The position numbers and the translations under genes were made by a program. Positions 46,801 to 51,817 of a DNA stretch of 64,000 nucleotides are shown here, piece by piece (within the stretch, counting starts at the first letter, position 1; each line of letters starts with the position of its first letter). This DNA is from Phycisphaeraceae bacterium. Lineage in GTDB: Bacteria > Planctomycetota > Phycisphaerae > Phycisphaerales > Phycisphaeraceae. Where the stretch lies: the NCBI GenBank assembly GCA_028284155.1, contig JANQSF010000069.1:1-64000 (forward strand). Direction: 5' to 3'. Below the pieces are notes generated by a model. That model did not search any database. It had not been told where the DNA came from and was given only the letters and a program-made list of their open reading frames with translations.

Positions 46801-49387
46801 GACGACGGATTCCGACCCGTGGGACCACGGCCTAGACGGTGTTGTCCATACAACTTACAACGCTGTGGGAGAAACAGTCTGGCGCGAAGATCGAAACAAG
46901 GTGATCCACGTCTACTCGTTTGACGCTGCCGGGCGACCGATCGGTGAGTCCGTGTTCGTGCCTTCTGAAATCAGCATGACGGCTGAGACATTCTTTGACA
47001 GCATCCCTGACGAAATCTTCTCGGATGACGAAGATTTCCTGATCGGCACAGACAATTCGATCCAGCAATTGGTGTTTGGTTTCGACGAGTTCGGTCGCCC
47101 GCGGTATTTCGCATCATATAGCTTCAACGAAACGGTCGATCCCGATGATCCTGAGCAGCCAGGCCCGGTGAGTTCAGTCATCCGCCAATACAACGGCTAC
47201 GACCAGGTCATCGCAGAAACTCAGTCCGGGCCACGGCTGGAGCAGGACGCGTACGGTGACACGTTCAGCCATGTCGTGAACTACACCTACAGCGCACCAT
47301 CTGCTCTGGCCAATCACAGCCGCCTGGTCACCATCGACTACAACACGGGGACGGGTGCGCTAAATACTGTTGTCAATCTGCAATACGACTCACCCTTGAG
47401 TGACGCGATCAGCCGTATCGACTCAATCAAGGATCAAGACCAAAACACCATTGAGACGTACCAGTACCTAGGCCTTTCCGAGATCGACAGTCGCGTGCTG
47501 CCGACGCCGGAGTTGCAGTACACACGCGTCTTGGACCGGTTCGGTCGAGTGGTTGAGGACGAATGGTCCAGTTCAACCGATCCTCAGGCGGACGCCAAGG
47601 ATCATTTCAAGTATTATCTGGACGCGAACGGCAATGTCATCGCCCGGGAGAACCTGGTCAATCCCAATTACAGCGAGCACTTCTACCGCCTCGACGCTTC
47701 GGATCGGCCGACCCGATTCATGCGAGGGAAACTCACAACCGATGCCAACGGCCTGCCGGTCATCGCCAAGCCTTGGCTGAAGTATCTGTTCCAATGGCAG
47801 GCGAACGGCTCGCCGGAAGGCTTGGCGACCGACCACCGGGGACAGCCGATCTTCAACAACATCGCGTTGCCCAGCAGTGGCGATCAGACCCGTCGACCAC
47901 GCCGCGATGACGAGACAACCCTGGCGAATGCGATGGACGCCTGGGGCCGACTCGCGGTTGCCGGTTGGGTTGAGCGTGACTTGATGTTCGACGATCTAGA
48001 ACGCGCTAACCGCTACGCATACGATGCGTTGAATCGACAGATCGGCTCATTGAACGACGGGCTCTACATAGTCTCAACCGGCGGCCAGGTGTTGATCGAA
48101 GCGGAGCCGGATGACCAGAGCAATGGAGTCGTCGCGGGTACGGTCTACATCTATTCGCCCGTCGATGGCCGATTGATCGCACGGATTCGGCCGGATGGCA
48201 GCGGCGGTGTGACGCGGCACTACGCGCTTCAGGACGCCCGTGGCAACGTTTCGGCCGTGGCAGACGCGTCAGGAACAGTTCTGGAACGCTACACCTATGC
48301 GGCATATGCAGGCGTTCTGAGTGGCCGAAATCCTGTGCGGGCATTGGACATCCGCTCGGCCAATTTCAAGCGGATCAGCCCGGACGATCCGTTCGAACCC
48401 AGTGCGATCGATTGGGTGCACACCTATCGCGGCGATCGTTACGACGTCGTGATTGACGGGTTCCACCATGCGGGCGGCAACGGTGGCCGTGCGTTTGATC
48501 TGACAACCGCGTCATTCTTACAGGCTTCTGACACAACACCAGGCCAAGTGTCATTGCAGGAGATCGCGCAGGATCTGGCTTACTACCAGCGGTGGGATAC
48601 CGGCCTGATGCTCGGGCAAATCGGCGTGGTCGTTGTCGGCGGCATCGCCATCACGTTATTGACGGGCGGCGCGGCTGCACCGCTGCTGGCGAAGGCCGGT
48701 GTGACAGGTATCGCAGCCTATGTCGGTACACAAGGAGTGTTGGCAGCCGGCGAAACGATTGTTGAAGGCGCAACGGCCAATCTTGTTGGTGACGATACCT
48801 TCAACCCGTTCACGTCATTTGCCAAGAACCTCGGCCTCAATCTGGCAACAGGTGGTATCGGTGGCGGCTTGAAAGCAGGCCGTGGGGCTGTGAGAGAACT
48901 TGGCAAGTTCGCGACACGTCAATTGATCGAGATTCCCGTTGAGACGGCTTTCGACGTGGTAACCCGTGATGTTGACGTCCAAACTGCGCTTGCCATTAAC
49001 ACGATCGGTAGCGTTGGGGGAGAGGCATTGGTCACTGGACTACGCGCGGGCGTACGAGGACTTGCAAAGAAATATGCAAAGAATCGTTGCTTCGTTGCGG
49101 GCACGCCGGTCCATCTCCAACAACTCGTAAGGCAGGGTGGATTCAGACGTCCCGAGCTTGGCGGTCTTGTGCCATTACCCTTTGTGGATGACGATTCGTT
49201 CATTTCGCGCGAAGCAGTAGCTGCCGGCGTCGCGGCATTGGGCATCCTTGGCTGGCTACATGCAGGTGGACGTCAGCGTCGCAGAGACCTGTTTGCTGTT
49301 GCGAGACGACAGCGACGTCGGATGTTGTTATGTGGCAGAGAGACATTCTGGTGGGAAATGGACAGTACAACACCTGAACAACTCTAG
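31889..49387 (+). CDS. Giant LEPR-XLL surface protein: PKD, FN3 and Rhs/YD repeats, Hint N-half
   Basis: 5832 residues; ATG preceded by GGAGG. Approximate order:
- Basic N-terminus with the LEPR-XLL-type motif FEPRILLSS (47-55), found on exported planctomycete giants.
- Delta-60-like repeats.
- Three golvesin/CBM-like repeats (214-650).
- A Calx-beta domain (652-766).
- About a dozen PKD-like units with W-DWGDG (768-1671).
- Further delta-60-like repeats (1673-2074).
- One more PKD unit, then FN3 domains (2181-2748).
- Asp-rich DxDxDGIPD calcium-type units (2781-3741).
- Rhs/YD core (from 3754) ending near HTYRGDRYDVVIDGFHHAGG.
- A hydrophobic Gly- and Ala-rich pre-toxin segment.
- RCFVAGTPV, the N-terminal motif of a Hint domain, with Cys at 5734.
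Only about 100 residues follow that motif, and no Hint C-terminal block is present. Composition becomes less GC-rich after about 38.0 kb. It is probably a cell-surface polymorphic-toxin carrier. Confidence 0.85.
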   Translation: MSFSSRLFEKARYSRFNLRQRLKRWQQRRRRRDVIRQAGRAHILDQFEPRILLSSDFVNHWPQVEATVELEDGTIVAALDSGSGDFEVAQFGADGQFAPSFGTGGRISIDIDVTWDFAASITLDENGRYVIGGFAGDSEGIGDSVSIRVLSDGTLDLTYGVAGREYHESDPAATPFTGQWGPFPTLYSLSSAAFPLAPVGGGGAMMMMGGPVTVVDDGDAGYSDVGNWEARSNVEAYQGDWRRNVKGSGTEIATWQFTDVPAGWQDVYVTWKDNTNRAVDAEYTIYDGDAATGQLEGVTDVNQTVAPDDVLYDGSWWRKLGTFDVQNGTLTVELSDDFETGTYLSGDAVRYEAAAGAPAAPTLVDDGDLDYSETGIWNPTTGTTEHYDGDKRKALRSDTATSTASWTFEDVPVGWVEVYTTWKSSTNQVTDAPYTVFDDTTALGTIDVNQQLSPSDGWFDGVQWHSLGVFEVNSESLVVELTNASDHLGVQYVIADAVRYETRTGSAAPAMLIDDGDLGFSDTGGWESKDQLDSHEDDLRRIAPGGTLESATWSFDGLAVGEYEVLATWRASSSRVTDAPFTIYDGATPITTIDVNQQVAPSDGLFNGVQWHSLGQFTITGDELNVELTNDASGGGSSWVIADAVRLEAIQVTPTVTVEATTASVDEDSASPGVFTVTLAEMVGAPVDVHYTVGGTATSVDDYAALTGTVTVPANTLTATVDVSLVDDTLFEPDETVSVSLSADAAYILGATTDAELTIIDNEPEGEATLYGAPSIEEGVEYVLNITTSDYGITGGTVDWGDGATTPIDAGVSEYLHTYADGGATYDITVLVDGDNGATYQAGNFIAEPWRRVTVTDVAPTLVEPDDTLALRDVTYTLPLAVTEPGQDTVTSWLVDFGDGSAVQQVDAPATSADHTYTAEGDYPVTVTAIDEDGSHDLAPFDITVADLKVTGASEVDEGDSYTVGLAATPGVTVTNWHVDWGDGNVETLAGSATDASHTYPDGPLRLAVSVTADIVGETEPVDAGQLIVDVVNVAPTVTVSGPTQALAGETYTLNVSATGEVGGDTIEEWTIFWGDGTSDTFLTDEATFDVEHVYLSGGDFVIGAVVQDDDGAYLSNELTVSLPDRQISAPEGGATVDEGSTFTISLYSDDDLEVTSWDIDWGDGEPADTLDAANGTFDHVYANGTVVRTITATPSSDTQTYAAVTLDVTVNDVAPTAVLSGLPIAAPNDPYTLNLLSTDPAADSLRWEITVTHDATQNAQNITVNDGSPSVDVTFTATGAHTITATVYDDAESISVIATPEHVEVETAGAAVTGPAQSDEGESYILELNAAGFVPSQWVIDWGDGVVQTINGHPAQVEHTYADDAQSVDIDATAYDGATPYAATTVTIDVENAAPTVEIEGAPLALVDGTYDLGLATNNVGDDTITQWTIDWGDGTVENFTQEPTAESHTYTSAGSYTISIDVTDEDGTHIDVAQLALDAADFIVTGPSEVEEGSQLTLDVAFSANFTPDTLVVDWKDGTVDSFDDTDGDPNNDIPTTLSHTYADGTQVFSIDLTATDASSNDIVQTHDVTVLDVAPTATALSPNRVDEGTSFAIDLAYSDVGDDAFDKWVIDWGDGSATQEITSVEAPGGTANVAHAFPDGPANHIIRIKAVDADGLETLVSVDLVADPDDVSFAGLADVGLGLDARTVHKIADAGDGTYIVAGSNDVPGETFNFAVYRFDADGRQLDVFDPVDSGGDDFAKSVTVDSQGRAVVVGYLTGGGDTDILVARYNTDGTLDTTFDSDGFAVIELGGNEFVYDVTTHVNGDGDDVITLVGATDVNGTFDIALLRLNEEGTPDELFGLNGGVITDLTDTVSANEVGYALEIDAVGRIVVAGSTYADAARDVALLRYHDDGSLDERFGTGGSIITDFGATTGGEVVTDVLVDGSRILVAGYSDTPGILDDNAFLLASFTDDGGVDTSFGTDGRVFADIGPGRDEAFSVSLDSDGRLLIAGHSRRADNVELDPAIARFNPDGTLDTTLNGTGMLTGEWSGTEDYTYGLVQGGDGRFLLPSVNPFGGTGEPTIAVFTTQGISQSVVLVVDVLPQILIAGDDQVDEGVSYGLTLVVLDPGHDPMAEWTVDWGDEVIETYPGGQTGVSHVYDVSHSLIDAEGFEIVATVVDQAGGETLASKSITVVNQSPVAPHGLVGALTADGEYDVQLTWPASVRADGYLVYRRVLFGNIERIGTVGAVAEPSFLDEYEKLTPRTDYDYFVTTVHAAQESQPSNVAFVKTKPRTPIAPTNVAGSRPEVGTANVELTWSPAPEAHGYRVYRSSDGQDSVLVSNGIVEDTSFTDTDLSSSIRYTYEVTTVYYNLESETSDQVVVLEAPDDISLEHDGTTITIDFASVPNVDPEESYLLYRNDGTIEAPVWTEVDRVSSNSAETLFSEAGRGEYRVTAVHSSGPESLLSDASVLVRIDNPGTPESDSDGVDGTGVHVTWTAVKEADSYDLYRDGALFAESIVPGDDDGDGLLTFKDQWIDGNKAYEYQVKARLEGGESVSNEVEADETAPLPPFDVVASLSVGGSGPSVSLSWDDSWTGAFRAEYASDPDSTTWTDLEGDVDDFIGYGETLYYRVVAINVNDLESPPSRIVRVDAPPLLTAPDPVPEAAYIRNFHWAPASQGDIYWRRVPRAEGYRIYWRIDNSDDWTQLPGGDVIDDPTAGLWMSLEDVLIDVDENDVEQLLIIAYNEAGDSVETMSTPPASDIDGTSMISTTTWDPCTSGIVHGGPNSIGLRGPFGNYVRVNDEDADWDGIPDFDDLDAPQDFMTDFELVYGGLPPSAMRVDYDSDFVRLRHNGTVIGDDVEFSGTTFKIEGIAPATSTSLTISIKLYDGTWRDDQIIVPVTVYDINIKEGAEQIVVREGDVDNDQVPDSSDGFDWDRRSTSEGEAVVDADDDSAELLSPFEIEVLPAGIFGAGSFRVEYNGFDPDNVSRAAPAIADTAFTFGTDGAIVPQSRFRLWQASEMSVESVRGGGNYIVPTKLGDEYAAPPDQNKRPAFYSASELGIGGVTQWFGQGTAEGGEFLRMLVDPDGPDGVLDFFSGDAHRPTVRDRLVAIVDTTFVAVNDDDDDADGIVDFADLDVAAAANQSTEFLPLYIPLPYGLSDPGRAVSHLRFTYKESNPINVYPEPDGDYQYYRLDGQDDIDGTFDEDDGAFRIWTKPETVARNANSDFIPSLTSVDVSGLQSLSDPDGTGLRVIRVYVESVRPYEFADDDLITVEWSVDETIWTGIDFDAETPQSQSEMTIGAISGDLVVDSTNDSQSGSHDPLEPSAAKAIAIDNQNEMPQTGQPGLIVDLHRGDADADGIPDYADMLLQAPDDDEPQPREDLTPVVIELRGFDEVSLAEARIRISYSASDPAGIRKTGSGASNDPHIHLLDGEISPGEFEDDAGFLRLWTAKNSTGIPDELMFDPFFVGQSTETSWYVPPTGLESSRPYYEASWPSLGLQGNRITLFAEGVRPSTKIADQIIHIEVDPDGDGPASFMALDDVAITVSLGNLAIDSNNDSDGLLFDQSNAADEAAEGRTGSPGKLILVNDGDKDGDGFPDLVDGFTNSLIPPEEFENVSEWLVPMVIELPDFEDQDALDDVRLSFGYDASDPNEIGLLDSDTIGFTLPGSLRIWTIGDGFSTRDGDDLSLGGDYVAPDTDYALDDFFNEVEQGSDGIHRLKVYVEAVRPSETLGDLSIEARIKLSPSAETAIPFDTVKLTAVRALAADLQHGPVNLLDGTVEVNEHDLLATSFDIPWSVSRTYSNRPTNLSNDTLGEGWSWGLPQLQQMTNAIVVQQDGADLFFDLDSSIGSYSPRFARLAQLEWAAGDDYRLIDESGTQWLFNGFDSEVAGLRGTLKEITGPSGKVTTIHRDSTNGRIMRVDRGDGQERFVYHYFDESSQFGGLIRSVALERQVRANAWTTIGSASYTYYGDAEDGAPYAMHRGLKQVDTFNADGVLADTKLYRYSASSSGAQPRLALIFGNEGLERLKYSESITAPSDKLKKYADIEIIYQEPDSEEASDYERVATVLTRGGGASVLQGDEVDRQADTRSSATYSYTTTEDPSIGPNIWYSATSVNDQAGAVATTYVNGAGQPMLSVVEGANEVFYDFTQYDNQGRPILLADSTAVSIGSLNPHDLLQQEPDLLEYSGGPGGDYELLHDDRGLVTTLTYFAGETTATSGDPGDVDGLLQFVDIHHGEFGASIPQEDIQYVTTSVAGVDIFHTGSTTAYRDTVSRSQQSGITTQFKYDFSQAHINSIRTLLPIVSASEHGDGTQVVLWEQYDEYGRLTEQAVESYQSPGDVGVIPPTDVHGKVAFAYDDFTGGQTLQSVDPDVLNLRTKTVYDVEGRPVAITDPGGLATSIRYIDDVPDRDRARLVETTTGTSISRVLHDLRDGVTYSASYALDSDQTALNGSRERVLSFGREEYDLGGRVVHLDEYGKVVDADSWRMSPFADITSVTQDLLANEGDHQGSDRIIAEPLSSDPYTPFASQPYYFRTIQRYDAAGNLERAVNAVGTHRRTQYDALGRPTLEQIGLSANELYDVTSYEYDPAGNLERVTQHPGDGAPDRVREYLYDWRGRLVVRLSPTGGETHSFNYGAPHVYLDYDNLGNVVAESSYSATSNISPAGSEDAPIKPASDELRGLVRHHFDALGREYLTDRIAVHPVHNGTEIVGSDYDEVESESLRTYRWFNERSLPIKEQTPGGLSTKIQYDQAGRATVVSLTDHGADSPTDAESAANLDGDIVLQQTLTQYDANGNALLLTTHSLLPDKQSSASSETWDQIDAIEFDDFYRTNHVANWFDSEGRNIATVNYGTNPDGLLDPDNLLDRPPARDAAHIDNKLLLSTTEYVNGTSLPKRTVDARGVRTDYKYDSLGRVQLRSKGTSVHRALTVDSVRQETVYRYNGIGQIVAERQSTDDELTSVRYFDYDSSPYSNDWLYRTGTSKFETTDSDPWDHGLDGVVHTTYNAVGETVWREDRNKVIHVYSFDAAGRPIGESVFVPSEISMTAETFFDSIPDEIFSDDEDFLIGTDNSIQQLVFGFDEFGRPRYFASYSFNETVDPDDPEQPGPVSSVIRQYNGYDQVIAETQSGPRLEQDAYGDTFSHVVNYTYSAPSALANHSRLVTIDYNTGTGALNTVVNLQYDSPLSDAISRIDSIKDQDQNTIETYQYLGLSEIDSRVLPTPELQYTRVLDRFGRVVEDEWSSSTDPQADAKDHFKYYLDANGNVIARENLVNPNYSEHFYRLDASDRPTRFMRGKLTTDANGLPVIAKPWLKYLFQWQANGSPEGLATDHRGQPIFNNIALPSSGDQTRRPRRDDETTLANAMDAWGRLAVAGWVERDLMFDDLERANRYAYDALNRQIGSLNDGLYIVSTGGQVLIEAEPDDQSNGVVAGTVYIYSPVDGRLIARIRPDGSGGVTRHYALQDARGNVSAVADASGTVLERYTYAAYAGVLSGRNPVRALDIRSANFKRISPDDPFEPSAIDWVHTYRGDRYDVVIDGFHHAGGNGGRAFDLTTASFLQASDTTPGQVSLQEIAQDLAYYQRWDTGLMLGQIGVVVVGGIAITLLTGGAAAPLLAKAGVTGIAAYVGTQGVLAAGETIVEGATANLVGDDTFNPFTSFAKNLGLNLATGGIGGGLKAGRGAVRELGKFATRQLIEIPVETAFDVVTRDVDVQTALAINTIGSVGGEALVTGLRAGVRGLAKKYAKNRCFVAGTPVHLQQLVRQGGFRRPELGGLVPLPFVDDDSFISREAVAAGVAALGILGWLHAGGRQRRRDLFAVARRQRRRMLLCGRETFWWEMDSTTPEQL
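32528..33836 (+). repeat. Three golvesin/CBM-like protein repeats
   Basis: Within the giant gene, three units of about 145 codons each begin VDDGD or IDDGD. They share a W-SF-D-V core (ATWQFTDVPAGWQDVYVTWK in the first), a DVNQ(T/Q)V segment and an A-VRYE end. They encode carbohydrate-binding-like modules. Confidence 0.7.
34190..36900 (+). repeat. Tandem PKD-like repeat array
   Basis: Roughly twelve units of 70-90 codons within the giant gene. Each carries a variant of (V/I)DWGDG and a following (H/V)TY. Adjacent units alternate between two subtypes, which suggests duplication of pairs. PKD domains act as extracellular spacers. Confidence 0.75.
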
Positions 49388-49451
49388 GCGAATCATGGAT
49401 ACTGACTGAGTCTTCATATACTGTGAATGAAGCATTAAACAGGAGTGCATT

Positions 49452-50666
49452 GTGCAATACCCAGTCACAACCTCTAAACTAATGGTACTTGGTGGCCACT
49501 CAGCTATGACCTATGGCCGAACCCTTCTTCTCGTGCTGAGCCTTGTTGTTGCTGGCATTGTGATGTGGCGGCCGGGGACAGGCAATTCTGTGGATGAGGC
49601 AACGGTGGCCTTGCTCGGGGTTGACTCCACGCACGACAGGCAGGTCGGCCCCCGTACGGAGGCTATTGAGACCGTTCGTCTTGGCATGCGTGTGCGTGGT
49701 CGTAATCCATTGTTTACCGACCGTGAACGTGCCTCTTGGCAGGAGCCCGATTTCTCGTCTTGGCGGGCCGTTTCGCTGACGATGAGGAAGTCGAATGGCG
49801 GCCAGTTGGACGTCCGACTGCTGCGTCCGGCGTCCTGGCTGGCGCGCCAGAATGCGGAAGTTGGGTCAACTGTCGAGCTCGATCTTCCAGAGATGGGGGC
49901 ATCGGGTCCGGCGCTGGTGACTGTAATCGAAGACGCGCCGCCGATCGAGGAACGAGCGGAAATCGACGGTGGCAGCGTGGTGACGGGTCGGTTCGCTCAC
50001 ACTTCCGGGGCCGACGAACAGTTGGTGTCATTGCATGTCGAGGATGGCAACGAGCCGATCACGGGTACGAGCAACCACCCGTTTTGGAGCGAGGACCGTC
50101 AGGCGTTCGTCGAGGCGGGCGAACTCAAGCCTGGCGAGCGTGTGCGGACGGCACACGTCGGAGTCGTGCGTGTGACCAAGACGGAACGTGGACCGCCAGC
50201 CTCGCGTCGGGTGTACAATCTGGAGGTGTACGGGGAGCATGTGTACTGGGTGGGAAGCCAGGGCGTGCTTGTACACAACAATTGCCACCTTGTCCCACTA
50301 ACAGCAGGTGATGATGGCGTTGTGGTGGCCGGAAGGGTGATAGTAAGGAGATTCGATTCTAAACAAAAAATCAAGCGCGCTAAAAAGCATGGCATAGCAA
50401 TCGATCCCAACATGGCACCCGACCGTACACCAGCCATTCCAACAACTACAACGAGTATAGATCCCGTGAACCCCAACACGATTAGAAAATTGACTGCTGC
50501 TCAAAGGATCGAGGCATTCATTGATATCGATGTCACTGGCAAGCGACTCCTTGTTACCAAGACGAAAGCTGGTGTTACGGAGATACGCGTACTAGATGAC
50601 ATTGATGCAAGTGATATCGTCAATAGTGGCAGGGTTCGCAAGTCGCGGTTGTCAACCGAGGACTAG
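49452..50666 (+). CDS. Hint C-half with N-terminal membrane segment and C-terminal toxin-like tip
   Basis: 404 residues. GTG at 49452 has AGGAG six nt upstream, and an in-frame TGA at 49428 closes the frame, so this is a separate gene 64 bp after the giant one and in another frame. A hydrophobic helix (TLLLVLSLVVAGIVMW, about residues 24-39) precedes a beta-rich domain with SNHPFWSEDRQAFVEAGELK (His209) and VYNLEVYGEHVYWVGSQGVL. This is the C-terminal Hint block, ending in VHNNC (H275, N276, N277, C278). The N-terminal Hint Cys motif is missing here but ends the preceding protein. Residues 278-404 form an unrecognised, less GC-rich tip with FDSKQKIKRAKKHGIAIDPN and RIEAFIDIDVTGKRLLVTKT. Its position is that of a polymorphic toxin. 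Confidence 0.8.
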   Translation: MQYPVTTSKLMVLGGHSAMTYGRTLLLVLSLVVAGIVMWRPGTGNSVDEATVALLGVDSTHDRQVGPRTEAIETVRLGMRVRGRNPLFTDRERASWQEPDFSSWRAVSLTMRKSNGGQLDVRLLRPASWLARQNAEVGSTVELDLPEMGASGPALVTVIEDAPPIEERAEIDGGSVVTGRFAHTSGADEQLVSLHVEDGNEPITGTSNHPFWSEDRQAFVEAGELKPGERVRTAHVGVVRVTKTERGPPASRRVYNLEVYGEHVYWVGSQGVLVHNNCHLVPLTAGDDGVVVAGRVIVRRFDSKQKIKRAKKHGIAIDPNMAPDRTPAIPTTTTSIDPVNPNTIRKLTAAQRIEAFIDIDVTGKRLLVTKTKAGVTEIRVLDDIDASDIVNSGRVRKSRLSTED

Positions 50667-50669
50667 ATT

Positions 50670-51098
50670 GTGAAGTCTGCGATTCAACAACTAGCGGATT
50701 ACGGCGATCAGGAACATTGGTCGTCTGTGCCATTGGTTGCAGTTCATCCGTTGTCTGATCAGATCGACCTATTGAACCGGCTTGGCATCTCATCGAATGA
50801 TTGTATCCGATGCGATTGCTACGTTGTGCTTGGCGGCGAACTCATTTTTATGGAAATCGAAGCAGTGCGAGATAAGCCTGCTCGAGTGTGGCATCTGTGG
50901 CGACACGACGTTGTTCCTGCAAATGTGTTTTCAATCACCACTCATGAGTGTCCATTGAGGACGCAGTCTGTCACATTAGCTGTCAACACCTTGGCCAATT
51001 GGATTCAAGAACATGCATTGGTACTAGTGAATGGACCGCCTAAACCTCAATGTATCATTCAGAGAGATATTTGCATCCGAGGTAATCACGGTCAGTGA
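50670..51098 (+). CDS. Candidate immunity protein for the adjacent toxin tip
   Basis: 142 residues, beginning GTG 3 bp after the stop of the Hint-toxin gene. No signal peptide or membrane segment; mixed alpha/beta with YVVLGGELIFMEIEAVRDKP and RVWHLWRHDVVPANVF. Several Cys (DCIRCDC) lie near residue 45. Immunity proteins of Rhs-type toxins are small, cytoplasmic and encoded directly after the toxin, which fits. No family recognised, so the role is inferred from position only. The gene is less GC-rich than its downstream neighbours, as the toxin tip is. Confidence 0.6.
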   Translation: MKSAIQQLADYGDQEHWSSVPLVAVHPLSDQIDLLNRLGISSNDCIRCDCYVVLGGELIFMEIEAVRDKPARVWHLWRHDVVPANVFSITTHECPLRTQSVTLAVNTLANWIQEHALVLVNGPPKPQCIIQRDICIRGNHGQ

Positions 51099-51135
51099 AT
51101 CTTAATCAAGCAGGCACGCAAATGGGAATGCGCTA

Positions 51136-51726
51136 GTGATAGAGTCAGTTCAACTTGTTGTAATTGAAGGTCGTGGTTGCAATCGCTTCTTACGATCCTG
51201 GTCCACACGTTTTGCGAATAGAAGGATAATTTCAGTATCCGACTTTCCAGATCACTTGGCATGCCATCGCAACCGTGTGTTCAAGTGGTTTCGCGACGAA
51301 TGCACACTCCCTTGGTTACTCACGATTGACGACGACATGGTTCCGTTGTCCGAAACGGACGAGCTAGTCCACAAAGACGCACCGATTGTGGCCACAAGGG
51401 CCTGGGCGAAGACCGGCGCCGAGTCGCACACCGGCCCAGGCGAGTTCAGTATGGCTTGCCTCAAGGTGCATCGCAGCGTCGTCGAGGCGATCGAGCCGCC
51501 ATGGTTCGCGTTCGAGTACACCGACGATGGTGCCGCCCAGACATCCTGTGAGTGCGGTTACTTCGCACGCAAGGCCCGGGCGGCGGGCTTCGAGTGCGTC
51601 CATGCGGGCAAGATTGGCCATCGGATCACCGTCACGGTCGTGCCGGGCGAAAACGGCCCCGAGATGATCTTCGACCCGGCCATGGCCAGAATCAACAAGC
51701 AGTTCCTGAGTCGGAACAAGCCGTAA
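51136..51726 (+). CDS. GT-A-like glycosyltransferase domain protein, short
   Basis: 196 residues. It has the nucleotide-sugar-binding DDD motif (PWLLTIDDDMVPL), an FSMACLKVHRSVVEAI segment, and CECGYFARKARAAGFECVHA with the usual D/E-x-FxxxAxxAG helix, ending in GHRI. It is shorter than most GT2 enzymes and the first strand is poorly matched. The acceptor is unknown. The GTG start at 51136 follows the candidate immunity gene by 37 bp. Composition returns to GC-rich in its second half. Its place after the toxin-immunity pair may be coincidental. Confidence 0.6.
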   Translation: MIESVQLVVIEGRGCNRFLRSWSTRFANRRIISVSDFPDHLACHRNRVFKWFRDECTLPWLLTIDDDMVPLSETDELVHKDAPIVATRAWAKTGAESHTGPGEFSMACLKVHRSVVEAIEPPWFAFEYTDDGAAQTSCECGYFARKARAAGFECVHAGKIGHRITVTVVPGENGPEMIFDPAMARINKQFLSRNKP

Positions 51727-51817
51727 CGCCGCCTCGGAATCAGGTAGACTGGACGAAGTGTCATCGGGGTGTGTGGTCTTCCGGTGCGGGCTTGATTGCT
51801 TGTCGATGGAGCTTCCT

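Noticed and set aside
49388-49451. A simple sequencing frameshift joining the giant gene and the Hint-toxin gene
   Set aside because: Besides the frame change there is a stop in each frame (TAG at 49385, in-frame TGA at 49428), and the second gene has its own well-spaced AGGAG and GTG. One indel would not join them. A more complex disruption remains possible and is noted in the finding.
49088-50285. An intein interrupting a host gene
   Set aside because: Cys-motif start and HN-Cys end look intein-like, but the flanks are an Rhs core and a toxin-position tip, there is no homing endonuclease, and the halves are in separate genes.
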